Below, piece after piece: positions 37,385 to 44,809 of a stretch of 64,000 bases of DNA. Positions within the stretch are counted from its first letter, which is position 1. Every line of letters begins with the position of its first letter. The DNA is from Thalassomonas viridans (GTDB lineage Bacteria > Pseudomonadota > Gammaproteobacteria > Enterobacterales > Alteromonadaceae). The notes beneath the pieces were generated by a model. The model was not told the origin of the DNA. It saw nothing but the letters and a program-made list of their open reading frames with translations, and ran no database searches. The translations under genes and the position numbers were made by a program. Location: positions 5,580,001-5,644,000 of the forward strand of contig NZ_CP059733.1 in the NCBI RefSeq assembly GCF_000948985.2, in the 5' to 3' direction.

Positions 37385-37444
37385 TTGTAAAGTATTATAA
37401 TGTCCAACAACTAATAAGGGCTTATAAGATCGTCTTTTTGTTTT

Positions 37445-39133
37445 ATGGTATCAGCTGCTTCCCTCAGAAAAAGACTGGCCTTGCCGAAAACCTCCTGGCA
37501 ACTCTGCCTGCTGGCCATTCTGGGCGGCGCCGTCTCTGCACTGCTGGTGATAGTCTTTACCCTGAGCATAGATCTGCTCCAGCAGTTTTACCTAACCAAA
37601 CTTGGTGACTATACCAGCTTAAGCGGCATAAGTCGTTTGCTATTGCCAATTATCGGCGTGTGCGCCATTTTACTTTTTGCCTGGCTGACCGGTTATCACT
37701 ACCTCAGGGCAGGGATCCCCTTTGTTTTGCACCGGCTAAAAGTGTCCTACGGCATTATCCCGTTTAAAAATACCCTGAACCAATTTGTCGGCGGCGTGAT
37801 CGCCCTGTCTACCGGCTTTTCTCTCGGCAAGGAGGGACCGGCCGTGCACCTGGGGGCCGCCTGCTGCGGTTATCTCGGCAGCAAGTTGCACCTGCCTTTT
37901 AACAGCATACGTACCCTGGCGGCCTGCGGCGTTGCCGCCGGTATCGCCGCCTGCTTCAATACCCCGGTGGCGGCGGTGATTTTTGTGATGGAAGTGATTT
38001 TGCGGGAATACAAGGTACATATGTTTATTCCTGTGATGCTGGCAGCCATAGTCGGCTCCATGATCACCCAAAGCTTTTTTGGCCCGAGTCACGGACTTGA
38101 GTTTTTCAGTAATGTTTCTTTAGGGCCGGAACATTATCTGCCGCTGATCTTGCTGGGGGCGCTGCTTGGTTGCCTGGCTTCCGCCTTTAACCACCAGCTG
38201 GTATTGATCATCAAACACTTCCAGCGCTGGCATATAGTCACCCGCTTGCTTATCGCCGCCGTTATCACAGGCACTTTGGGATATTTTGCCCCCTACGCCA
38301 TGGGCATAGACAGCAGCGCTATTTCCTTTTCCCTGGCCAACCAGGATCAGCTGTCGGTGCTGTTTTTGCTGTTGCTGGCCAAATTTTTAATGACGATATT
38401 CGCCATAGGCTTAGGGGTGCCCGGCGGCATTGTCGGTCCTATCCTCGGCATAGGGGCCATAGCCGGCACCTGCGGCGCCCTGATGATCATGAATGTGCTG
38501 CCGGGGGAATATGCCGCCAGCGATTTCGCCCTGATGGGCATGGCTGGTTTTATGGCCGCCACCTTAAATGCCCCGCTGGCGGCCCTGCTGGCGGTGGTGG
38601 AACTTTCCAACCAGGTGGAGCTTATTGTGCCTGCCATGCTGTCAATTGCCAGCTCGTGTCTGGTTGCCGGGCAGTTTTTCCGAAACCGTTCGGTATTTTT
38701 GATGCAGCTGGATGTACTCAAACTCAGCTACCGCAAACCGCCGATAGAAAGTTCGCTGCAAAAAATCGGCGTCACCGGCGCAATGAAAACCGAATTTGAC
38801 CTGCTGGAAAATCCGCCCCCCGAGGCCATTGCCCGGGTATTAACCTCGGCGAAAAACAAGGCGCTTATCATTAAAAAGCCGCGGCAAACCGGCTGTGAAT
38901 ATTATTTCGCAGAATTTAATACGCCAAATCAAGGTCCCCCGGCCGAAACCGTGGTAAAACATAAAATGACACCGCTTTCCAGCCAGGAAACCCTGGCAGA
39001 GGCCTATCAGGCACTGGGAGAGCAGCGCTGCGGCGCCGTATACATCTATCACAGGACCGAGGACAATATCCTGGGTTATATTACTTTTGAACAAATTCGC
39101 CGTTATTTATTAGAAGGAAAGCTCCGTTCATGA
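37445..39133 (+). CDS. clcA: ClC-type chloride channel / H+/Cl- antiporter
   Basis: A 562-residue ClC family protein with about ten to twelve membrane segments. It carries the gating-Glu motif GKEGPAVHLG, the anion-filter segment RAGIPF, and GVPGGIVGPILGIG. The C-terminal about 130 residues contain a degenerate CBS pair (MKTEFDLLENPPPEAIARVL; MTPLSSQETLAEAYQALGEQRCGAVYI) that E. coli ClcA lacks, so it may bind nucleotides. The erpA/clcA/hemL neighbourhood supports the clcA name by position, though this protein is longer. It overlaps hemJ by four bases. Confidence 0.85.
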   Translation: MVSAASLRKRLALPKTSWQLCLLAILGGAVSALLVIVFTLSIDLLQQFYLTKLGDYTSLSGISRLLLPIIGVCAILLFAWLTGYHYLRAGIPFVLHRLKVSYGIIPFKNTLNQFVGGVIALSTGFSLGKEGPAVHLGAACCGYLGSKLHLPFNSIRTLAACGVAAGIAACFNTPVAAVIFVMEVILREYKVHMFIPVMLAAIVGSMITQSFFGPSHGLEFFSNVSLGPEHYLPLILLGALLGCLASAFNHQLVLIIKHFQRWHIVTRLLIAAVITGTLGYFAPYAMGIDSSAISFSLANQDQLSVLFLLLLAKFLMTIFAIGLGVPGGIVGPILGIGAIAGTCGALMIMNVLPGEYAASDFALMGMAGFMAATLNAPLAALLAVVELSNQVELIVPAMLSIASSCLVAGQFFRNRSVFLMQLDVLKLSYRKPPIESSLQKIGVTGAMKTEFDLLENPPPEAIARVLTSAKNKALIIKKPRQTGCEYYFAEFNTPNQGPPAETVVKHKMTPLSSQETLAEAYQALGEQRCGAVYIYHRTEDNILGYITFEQIRRYLLEGKLRS

Positions 39134-39561
39134 CAAGTCTACTCTGGTTAAAAGCCTTTCATGTTATTTTCATGGTGGCCTGGTTCGCCGGAATTTTTTA
39201 CCTGCCCCGCCTGTTCGTTAACCACGCCGAAACCGACAACAAAGATCTCAGCGAGCACTTTAAGGGCATGGAGCGCAGACTGCTTTATTTCATCACCCCT
39301 TTTGCGGTGCTCACCATAGCCCTGGGGCTTGCCATCATCTTTATCTATGGCCGTGAGTGGTTCGCCCTGGCAAAATGGCTGCACATCAAATTAACCCTGG
39401 TGATCCTGCTGGTGGTTTATCACGGCTATTGCTTTAAGTTGCTCAAAGACTTCCGTGAAGATAAAAACACCCGTTCCGGCAAGTTTTACCGCATATTCAA
39501 TGAAGTTCCCGTGCTGATCTTATTTGCCGTGATTATCCTGGCGTATGTAAAACCCTTTTAA
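39130..39561 (+). CDS. hemJ: Protoporphyrinogen IX oxidase HemJ
   Basis: Membrane enzyme that oxidises protoporphyrinogen IX to protoporphyrin IX in haem synthesis. The 143-residue protein has four helices and the HemJ start LWLKAFHVIFMVAWFAGIFYLPRLFV with the essential His, plus KLTLVILLVVYHGYCF. Its start overlaps the clcA stop (ATGA). The next haem gene, hemL, lies 1.4 kb downstream beyond pyrB. Confidence 0.93.
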   Translation: MTSLLWLKAFHVIFMVAWFAGIFYLPRLFVNHAETDNKDLSEHFKGMERRLLYFITPFAVLTIALGLAIIFIYGREWFALAKWLHIKLTLVILLVVYHGYCFKLLKDFREDKNTRSGKFYRIFNEVPVLILFAVIILAYVKPF

Positions 39562-39934
39562 ACTCCCGACGGTTTGCCCGTACCTGTTGCCGGTACGGGA
39601 AAGCCTCACCGGTACAGGTAACAAAACGAAAAACCTCCCGCCAGGTTGAACAATTTTCTTTCCCTGCTGTCCAACAGCAAAATCCTGACGCAGCCAATAA
39701 GAAGCACTTTTATGATCCAGCTTCGCTTATGCCGATATTTTCCCCCGCCATTCGATTATAAATTTTCAACTATGCACTTATATGCTATATTCCTGCGGCA
39801 ATTTAGCCGTGCCTTGATAAAAGCACAGGCAAAAACTTTAACCATGAAACAGCGGCAACTTATCTGTGTCCTAACAGGCGCACAAATAAGTTTTAACCAT
39901 GAAATAGCAAATTCACTCGCTCAGGTAACCCATT
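39562..39934 (+). promoter_or_regulatory. hemJ-pyrB intergenic region
   Basis: No convincing gene is seen in these 373 bases. A perfect 8-bp hairpin CCCGTACC / GGTACGGG (39577-39599) follows hemJ but lacks a T tract. Further on, AACTTTAACCATGAAA and AGTTTTAACCATGAAA form a direct repeat (about 39833-39848 and 39887-39902), the first with an ATG that opens a 46-codon frame overlapping pyrB. A leader peptide like pyrL of E. coli is conceivable, but no T-rich attenuator is visible. Confidence 0.4.
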
Positions 39935-40945
39935 ATGATGAAGTTTCAAGGCAGCCATATCCTCTCCGTATCTCAGTTTGACCGGGATGCAATCTCCAGA
40001 ATATTAGAAGTTTCTGCCAGGATGGCCCCTTATGCCGCCAGGAAAAAGCGCTGCCATGTACTCGATGGCGCCATTTTAAATAACCTTTTTTTCGAGCCCA
40101 GTACCCGTACCCGGGTCAGTTTCGGCACCGCTTTTAACTTGCTCGGCGGTTTTGTCCGGGAAACCGTCGGGCAAGAAAATTCCTCGTTGAGCAAAGGGGA
40201 ATCCCTGTTCGACACCGCCCAGGTCCTGAGCGGCTATTCCGATGTGATAGCCATGCGCCACCCGCAAATCCATTCCGTGGCAGAGTTTGCCAAAGGCAGT
40301 ACCGTGCCCGTGATCAACGGCGGCGACGGCGCCAACGAACATCCCACCCAGGCGCTGCTGGATTTATTTACCATCAAGTCTGAAATGGCCCCTTACGGCA
40401 AAGACCTCGACGGCCTGGATATTGTTTTGATGGGAGACCTTAAACACGGCCGCACTGTCCACTCCCTGTCAAAACTGCTGAGCCTGCACAAAAACCTCAA
40501 AGTCACCCTGGTCTCCCCCACCGCCCTGCAAATGCCGGATAGTATCGTTTCTACCCTGAGCGATGCCGGACACAGGGTAGAAATTACCGATGAATTAGGC
40601 GACAACCTCGCCTGTGACGTGATTTACCAAACCCGGATCCAGCAGGAAAGGTTTGCCGACAAAGCAGAAGCCGAACTATACCGCGGCCATTTCAGCTTAA
40701 ACAAAGAGGTTTACCAGAAATACTGCAAAGAAAATACCGTGATCATGCATCCTTTGCCCAGGGACTCACGCCCGGAAGCCAATGAGCTGGATGTTGATTT
40801 GGATGGCCTGCACAACCTGGCTATTTTCCGCCAGGCGCAAAACGGCGTCCTGGTACGTATGGCGTTATTTGCCCTGACTTTGGGTGTAGAAGACAAATTA
40901 AGTGAATTTGAACAACCGGTTCACTGGTACACAAATAAAAATTAA
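39935..40945 (+). CDS. pyrB: Aspartate carbamoyltransferase
   Basis: Joins carbamoyl phosphate and aspartate, the committed step of pyrimidine synthesis. The 336-residue protein has the carbamoyl-phosphate motif EPSTRTRVSFG, ANEHPTQALLDLFTI and HPLPRD. It is about 25 residues longer than the E. coli catalytic chain, mainly at the C-terminus. No pyrI regulatory subunit follows: hemL starts 12 bases later. So this is probably a stand-alone catalytic trimer unless pyrI is elsewhere. Confidence 0.95.
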   Translation: MMKFQGSHILSVSQFDRDAISRILEVSARMAPYAARKKRCHVLDGAILNNLFFEPSTRTRVSFGTAFNLLGGFVRETVGQENSSLSKGESLFDTAQVLSGYSDVIAMRHPQIHSVAEFAKGSTVPVINGGDGANEHPTQALLDLFTIKSEMAPYGKDLDGLDIVLMGDLKHGRTVHSLSKLLSLHKNLKVTLVSPTALQMPDSIVSTLSDAGHRVEITDELGDNLACDVIYQTRIQQERFADKAEAELYRGHFSLNKEVYQKYCKENTVIMHPLPRDSRPEANELDVDLDGLHNLAIFRQAQNGVLVRMALFALTLGVEDKLSEFEQPVHWYTNKN

Positions 40946-40957
40946 AGCGAAATTATT

Positions 40958-42238
40958 ATGCAAAAATCTCAACAATTATTTGAAAATGCAAAAAATATCA
41001 TTCCCGGTGGCGTAAACTCGCCGGTGCGTGCCTTTAATGGTGTCGGTGGTACCCCCTGCTTTATCAAACGTGCCGAAGGCGCCTATATTTATGATGCCGA
41101 CGACAAGGCCTATATCGATTATGTCGGCTCCTGGGGGCCGATGATTTTAGGCCATAACCATCCGGCAATACGCGAAGCCGTGATCGAAACCGCACAAAAC
41201 GGTTTAAGCTTCGGCGCTCCCACCGAACTGGAAATTACCATGGCGGAAAAGGTGCGCGAGCTGGTGCCGTCGATGGAATCCCTGCGTATGGTGAGCTCAG
41301 GCACAGAAGCCACCATGAGCGCCATCCGCCTGGCTCGGGGTTATACCGGCCGGGACAAAATCCTGAAGTTCGAAGGCTGTTACCACGGCCATGCCGACTC
41401 TTTACTGGTTAAAGCCGGCTCGGGCGCTTTAACCATGGGAGTGCCGAATTCTCCGGGCATTCCCGAAGACTTTGCCAAACATACCTTAACCGTCAGCTAC
41501 AATAAGCTCGATGAAGTCAAAGCCATGTTCGAGCAGGTGGGACAGGACATCGCCTGTATCATAGTCGAGCCGGTTGCCGGCAATATGAACTGCATTCCGC
41601 CGGTGGAAGGTTTCCTGGAAGGTTTGCGCGAGATTTGCGATCAATACGGCAGCGTGCTGATTTTTGATGAAGTGATGACAGGCTTCCGCGTTGCCTTAGG
41701 CGGCGCCCAGGCGTTTTATAATGTTACCCCGGATCTGACCACCTTAGGTAAAGTGATCGGCGGCGGCATGCCGGTAGGCGCCTTCGGCGGCAAAAAAGCC
41801 ATTATGGATTATATCGCCCCGGTAGGCCCGGTTTACCAGGCGGGCACCCTATCCGGCAACCCTATCGCCATGGCCGCCGGTTTGGCATCCTTAAACGAGC
41901 TGTCGCAGGGCGACAAGCACCAGCAACTGGCCAGCGCCACGGAAAAACTGGCAATGGGCTTTAAAGCGGCGGCTGAGCGCAACGGTATCTCTTTAAGTAT
42001 TAATTACGCCGGCGCCATGTTCGGCTTCTTCTTTACCGATGAAGAGCAGATCACCACTTATGAACAGGCTACCGCCTGCGACGGGGAAAAGTTCAAACGC
42101 TTCTTCCACCTGATGCTGGAGCAGGGAGTATACCTGGCGCCTTCGGCATTTGAAGCCAGCTTCTTATCCACCGCCCATACCGAAGAGATCCTGGATAAGA
42201 CCCTGGAAGCCGCGGACAAATGTTTCGCCCAGCTATAA
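40958..42238 (+). CDS. hemL: Glutamate-1-semialdehyde 2,1-aminomutase
   Basis: PLP enzyme that makes 5-aminolevulinate from glutamate-1-semialdehyde in the C5 haem pathway. The 426-residue protein has the start [49 protein letters not shown] and the PLP-lysine motif [18 protein letters not shown]. It follows pyrB by 12 bases and ends at a good terminator. Confidence 0.98.
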   Translation: MQKSQQLFENAKNIIPGGVNSPVRAFNGVGGTPCFIKRAEGAYIYDADDKAYIDYVGSWGPMILGHNHPAIREAVIETAQNGLSFGAPTELEITMAEKVRELVPSMESLRMVSSGTEATMSAIRLARGYTGRDKILKFEGCYHGHADSLLVKAGSGALTMGVPNSPGIPEDFAKHTLTVSYNKLDEVKAMFEQVGQDIACIIVEPVAGNMNCIPPVEGFLEGLREICDQYGSVLIFDEVMTGFRVALGGAQAFYNVTPDLTTLGKVIGGGMPVGAFGGKKAIMDYIAPVGPVYQAGTLSGNPIAMAAGLASLNELSQGDKHQQLASATEKLAMGFKAAAERNGISLSINYAGAMFGFFFTDEEQITTYEQATACDGEKFKRFFHLMLEQGVYLAPSAFEASFLSTAHTEEILDKTLEAADKCFAQL

Positions 42239-42261
42239 ATGTCTTAGCTTAAGTTTACGGG

Positions 42262-42291
42262 AGGCAAACTAATAAAAGGTTTGCCTTTTTT
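42262..42291 (+). terminator. Rho-independent terminator of hemL
   Basis: An 8-bp stem AGGCAAAC / GTTTGCCT, 9-base loop, followed by TTTTTT, 23 bases after the hemL stop. Confidence 0.88.
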
Positions 42292-42423
42292 ATATCTGCC
42301 CCTGAAAACTGAAACAGGTTTTCCGTTTGTTTTCTTGAGAGTTTTCCTAAATTAATAGACTCCCTTCCAAAACGGCATGAAACTAAAAACTTAACAATCC
42401 CCCTTCCAGTTTCCTGTCCACTC

Positions 42424-42472
42424 GGTTATTGTACTGCCCCAAAAAGCTCAAACACTGAGTACAATCCGAACC
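42424..42472. repeat. Inverted repeat upstream of orphan gene
   Basis: ATTGTACT (42428-42435) and AGTACAAT (42458-42465) form a perfect 8-bp inverted repeat with a 22-base spacer. It is extended by GGTT and AACC on the outside, across a 3-base bulge. It ends 50 bases before the orphan gene at 42523 and could be an operator or an RNA stem. Confidence 0.4.
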
Positions 42473-42522
42473 AGCTAGCTCATCAAATCACGGAAGAACC
42501 AGCACAACCCAAAGGAAGCAGA

Positions 42523-42912
42523 ATGATTAAGTCCTTACTTGCAAATATATATATCACTTATTTTTTTAAACGTTTAAGTGCAAGGTATTTATTAGAAATC
42601 ATTAAAGGTAATCAAGCCGGGTATTTCTGGCAACAGGTCGAAAACTACGCGGCTCAATTCAAGCGTGAAGATGGTGTTTTTTCAGTAGACTGCCGTTTTT
42701 TATATGATCATTACTTTTTAAAACAGCATGTAAGACATTTTGCAATCAACAGCGGTGATGATGTTTATGAAGCTTTAAGAAATTACATCGCACTCAGTGG
42801 TGAGCTCCATGACTTCTTTGTTACCGGTAATGATATTAAACCGCTGAATTCCGAGCCCATGATTTTACTAAAAGAGGCTTTTGAAAGATTACACCGCTTA
42901 AAGCCGAACTAA
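42523..42912 (+). CDS. Hypothetical protein, orphan in accessory gap
   Basis: A 129-residue protein I do not recognise. It is rich in aromatic residues (YITYFFKRLSARYLLEII; FLYDHYFLKQHVRHF), predicted mostly helical, without a signal peptide or clear membrane helix. AAAGGAAG lies seven bases before the ATG, a good ribosome site. Codon use is AT-richer than the flanking core genes. It lies in the hemL-mrcB gap, which holds the fhu operon in E. coli and differs between relatives, so it is probably accessory. Confidence 0.6.
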   Translation: MIKSLLANIYITYFFKRLSARYLLEIIKGNQAGYFWQQVENYAAQFKREDGVFSVDCRFLYDHYFLKQHVRHFAINSGDDVYEALRNYIALSGELHDFFVTGNDIKPLNSEPMILLKEAFERLHRLKPN

Positions 42913-43061
42913 AAAGTTACTGGGTAATTATAGAGAAACTCTGCTTTTAGCCTTGTTCTCCGGGGGCTCACCACAGCCCCCGACACAGCTGACCTAGCTA
43001 GACCTACACACAGCAGTTTGCCTGCATGCGCAGTAAATACAAGCACAATCCGGAACCTTTT

Positions 43062-43655
43062 TTAAAATGAGGCAGAAGCTAATCCTCGTAGCGTTTCTAT
43101 AACGCCCTTTTTCGGTTTATCAAAAAAGTCTTCATAAATGTTGATCACGACAGCTTTCAAAACATCTGTTGTACTTTCCATACGAGAGCGTTCTTTAAGA
43201 ATATTAAGGTCATCATAAACTTGAATTCCTTTTAGAGAGATTCGTTTCTGGGAAGGCCCTTTTGCTAAATCATTTTGCAGGTACTTTTCTAAATGAAGCG
43301 CTTTCTTTTCATTGAGAGACAAGGTATGCACGTAGTACTTAATCAAAACTTTTGAAAAATCCGGAGTCGCTCCCAATTCGGCACTTGCCAGATTGAGAAT
43401 ATCCACCATGTGGGCAGGAACTCTGGCTTCCAAAGGTTTTCTTTGTTTATCCAGTTCTCTCTTAATTGCCGGAGCAGATTGTTGAGGTGTTACAATCACA
43501 TAATCACAAGTATCACACACTCCCACTAAAACATTTTTTACAATGCCGGAACCGTCACTGAATGGGACATCACGCAAGGCAAAAGTCATACTCTTAATCG
43601 ACCGACACGCTTCACAGACAGCCAGCTGTGTGTCTCCAACTTTGAATATTTTCAT
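43062..43655 (-). CDS. MqsA/YgiT-type zinc-finger antitoxin-like protein
   Basis: A 197-residue protein whose first about 65 residues match the YgiT/MqsA zinc domain: CEAC near residue 14, FALRDVPFSDGSG, and VGVCDTCDYVIV near residue 48. MqsA antitoxins use the rest for DNA binding by an Xre domain, but here there are instead two segments that look like ribbon-helix-helix units in tandem (EARVPAHMVDILNLASAEL, about 77-95, and KRISLKGIQVYDDLNIL, about 135-155). It starts 12 bases after the interrupted toxin-like gene, toxin-first order as in mqsRA. Confidence 0.65.
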   Translation of the reverse strand: MKIFKVGDTQLAVCEACRSIKSMTFALRDVPFSDGSGIVKNVLVGVCDTCDYVIVTPQQSAPAIKRELDKQRKPLEARVPAHMVDILNLASAELGATPDFSKVLIKYYVHTLSLNEKKALHLEKYLQNDLAKGPSQKRISLKGIQVYDDLNILKERSRMESTTDVLKAVVINIYEDFFDKPKKGVIETLRGLASASF

Positions 43656-43667
43656 AACTTATCGACC

Positions 43668-43964
43668 CTAATGATGAACACTGATAAATACACTATCAGG
43701 TTCCACATAATACCACTTGATATACCAATACTTACCTTGAAGCCTTGTTTTAATAATGTGAACTTCAATACCTTTTACTACGTGATGTTCACTGCATTCG
43801 TACTCGTTTCCTCTTGTACGAGAAATAATTTCAATAACCTTCTCTATACTGATTTGTCCGGTTGCGAGCAAATTTTTGATATCAATATCATTTCTTTGTT
43901 CATGTAGCACATTTCCCTATTTAAGACATTCAAGCACTTGATGTTTGATATCTTTAAATCCCAT
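43668..43964 (-). pseudogene. Toxin-like gene with in-frame amber codon (DUF4258-like)
   Basis: The best start is ATG at 43964 with AAGGGGG six bases upstream. It reads MGFKDIKHQVLECLK, then TAG at 43919-43917, then in the same frame GNVLHEQRNDIDIKNLLATG to the stop at 43668, 98 codons in all. The part after the TAG alone (80 codons from GTG at 43910) has only a weak ribosome site. The C-terminal body (VHIIKTRLQGKYWYIKWYY, FISVHH) resembles small DUF4258/RelE-like toxins paired with YgiT-type antitoxins. It is either an inactivated toxin, a gene read through at UAG, or one reinitiating at GTG. Confidence 0.6.
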
Positions 43965-43978
43965 TGCAAGCCCCCTTA

Positions 43979-44000
43979 GTGTACGCCAACCGTCGTACAC
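43979..44000. promoter_or_regulatory. Putative antitoxin operator
   Basis: A perfect 7-bp inverted repeat, GTGTACG (43979-43985) and CGTACAC (43994-44000), with an 8-base spacer. It ends 14 bases before the ATG of the toxin-like gene, just upstream of its ribosome site. Antitoxins commonly bind such palindromes to repress their own operon, so this is the likely site. Binding is inference. Confidence 0.5.
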
Positions 44001-44088
44001 CATCAAATCAAGTTATCAAATTATTTAATGTTTGTCATCTCTGCCGGAAAGTTTCATTTACTGTCTGAATGAAACAGGTTGCAGCAAA

Positions 44089-44118
44089 AAAGGGCAAGTG
44101 ACTACTCACTTGCCCTTT
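44089..44118 (-). terminator. Rho-independent terminator of the STAS-like gene
   Basis: A perfect 13-bp stem AAAGGGCAAGTGA / TCACTTGCCCTTT with a 4-base loop. On the minus strand it is followed by TTTTTT, 44 bases after the stop at 44163. It isolates the toxin-antitoxin-like pair from upstream transcription. Confidence 0.85.
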
Positions 44119-44162
44119 ATTTTCAGCATGTCTTATTGCGGTTATCCCACAAGATAAAGTAG

Positions 44163-44558
44163 CTAACTCGCCTCTGCCGTCATCAACTCAGTTTGCAGCC
44201 AGTCATACGCCTGTTGCCAGCCTAATTCCAGGCCGGAAAAAATTTTCAGGTTCCAGCCATCCATGGCGCGTTTCTCCAGCAACTCGCGGATCACCTGTTC
44301 ACCTTGCTGGTTGTAGGTCACTACCGCCATTGCCTTGATCTTTTCATAAGAAGCCACATTCAGCTGGGCCTCATAGGTAAAACTATAGTTGTTGATACGG
44401 TGTACTAAAATCCCCAGTTCACCGGCAAACTCACGCGCCAGAAAATCATCGCATTCTTCCGTCATTTCCAGCGAGACTTGCACCCCTTCGTCCACTATGA
44501 TTTCCGCCATGTTTTCGGAAAGGATATTTACATAACCAAAACTTAATTTATGCTTCAT
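44163..44558 (-). CDS. STAS/SpoIIAA-like protein, unknown function
   Basis: A protein of about 131 residues with alternating strands and helices typical of the SpoIIAA/STAS fold (SFGYVNILSENMAEIIVDEG; YEKIKAMAVVTYNQQGEQVI). No signal or membrane helix. ATG at 44558 is chosen: AAGGAAG lies about eight bases upstream, while the open frame begins with GTG three codons earlier. It is monocistronic between mrcB and the toxin-antitoxin-like pair. Fold assignment is by eye. Confidence 0.55.
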   Translation of the reverse strand: MKHKLSFGYVNILSENMAEIIVDEGVQVSLEMTEECDDFLAREFAGELGILVHRINNYSFTYEAQLNVASYEKIKAMAVVTYNQQGEQVIRELLEKRAMDGWNLKIFSGLELGWQQAYDWLQTELMTAEAS

Positions 44559-44690
44559 ACTTCTCACTTCCTTTTGTTTTAATTGTGTATTTTGCCCCGG
44601 GGCAGCTGAAAATACCGGTATGGTTCAATGAAGTTTTTATGACAACTTCCGAAAGGTTTCTATGCTCTGCCGTTACCGGGCTAAGTCCGG

Positions 44691-44718
44691 GGTTAATCCC
44701 ACTTATAAGGGATTAACC
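44691..44718. repeat. Perfect 10-bp inverted repeat upstream of the STAS-like gene
   Basis: GGTTAATCCC (44691-44700) and GGGATTAACC (44709-44718) with an 8-base spacer. It lies between the mrcB stop and the STAS-like gene, about 130 bases upstream of the latter. No T tract follows on either strand, so a regulator site is as likely as a terminator. A separate 12-base palindrome TGCCCCGGGGCA lies at 44593-44604, about 35 bases before the gene. Confidence 0.45.
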
Positions 44719-44809
44719 CAAATCCATTAACATTTTTTTTATCTTGCATTAATAAAAGAGCCTGTTTTTTAACTATAGTTCAAAAATTTTTATTTACCTT
44801 TATTTTTAC

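Noticed and set aside
39577..39599. Strong hairpin after hemJ considered as a terminator
   Set aside because: The stem is perfect but no T tract follows on either strand, so it is reported only as part of the intergenic region.
39646..39981. A 111-codon plus-strand frame before pyrB, including a 46-codon leader-like frame from ATG 39844
   Set aside because: It has poor ribosome sites, no protein-like composition and overlaps the pyrB start in another frame. A pyrL-type leader would need a T-rich attenuator, which is not visible.
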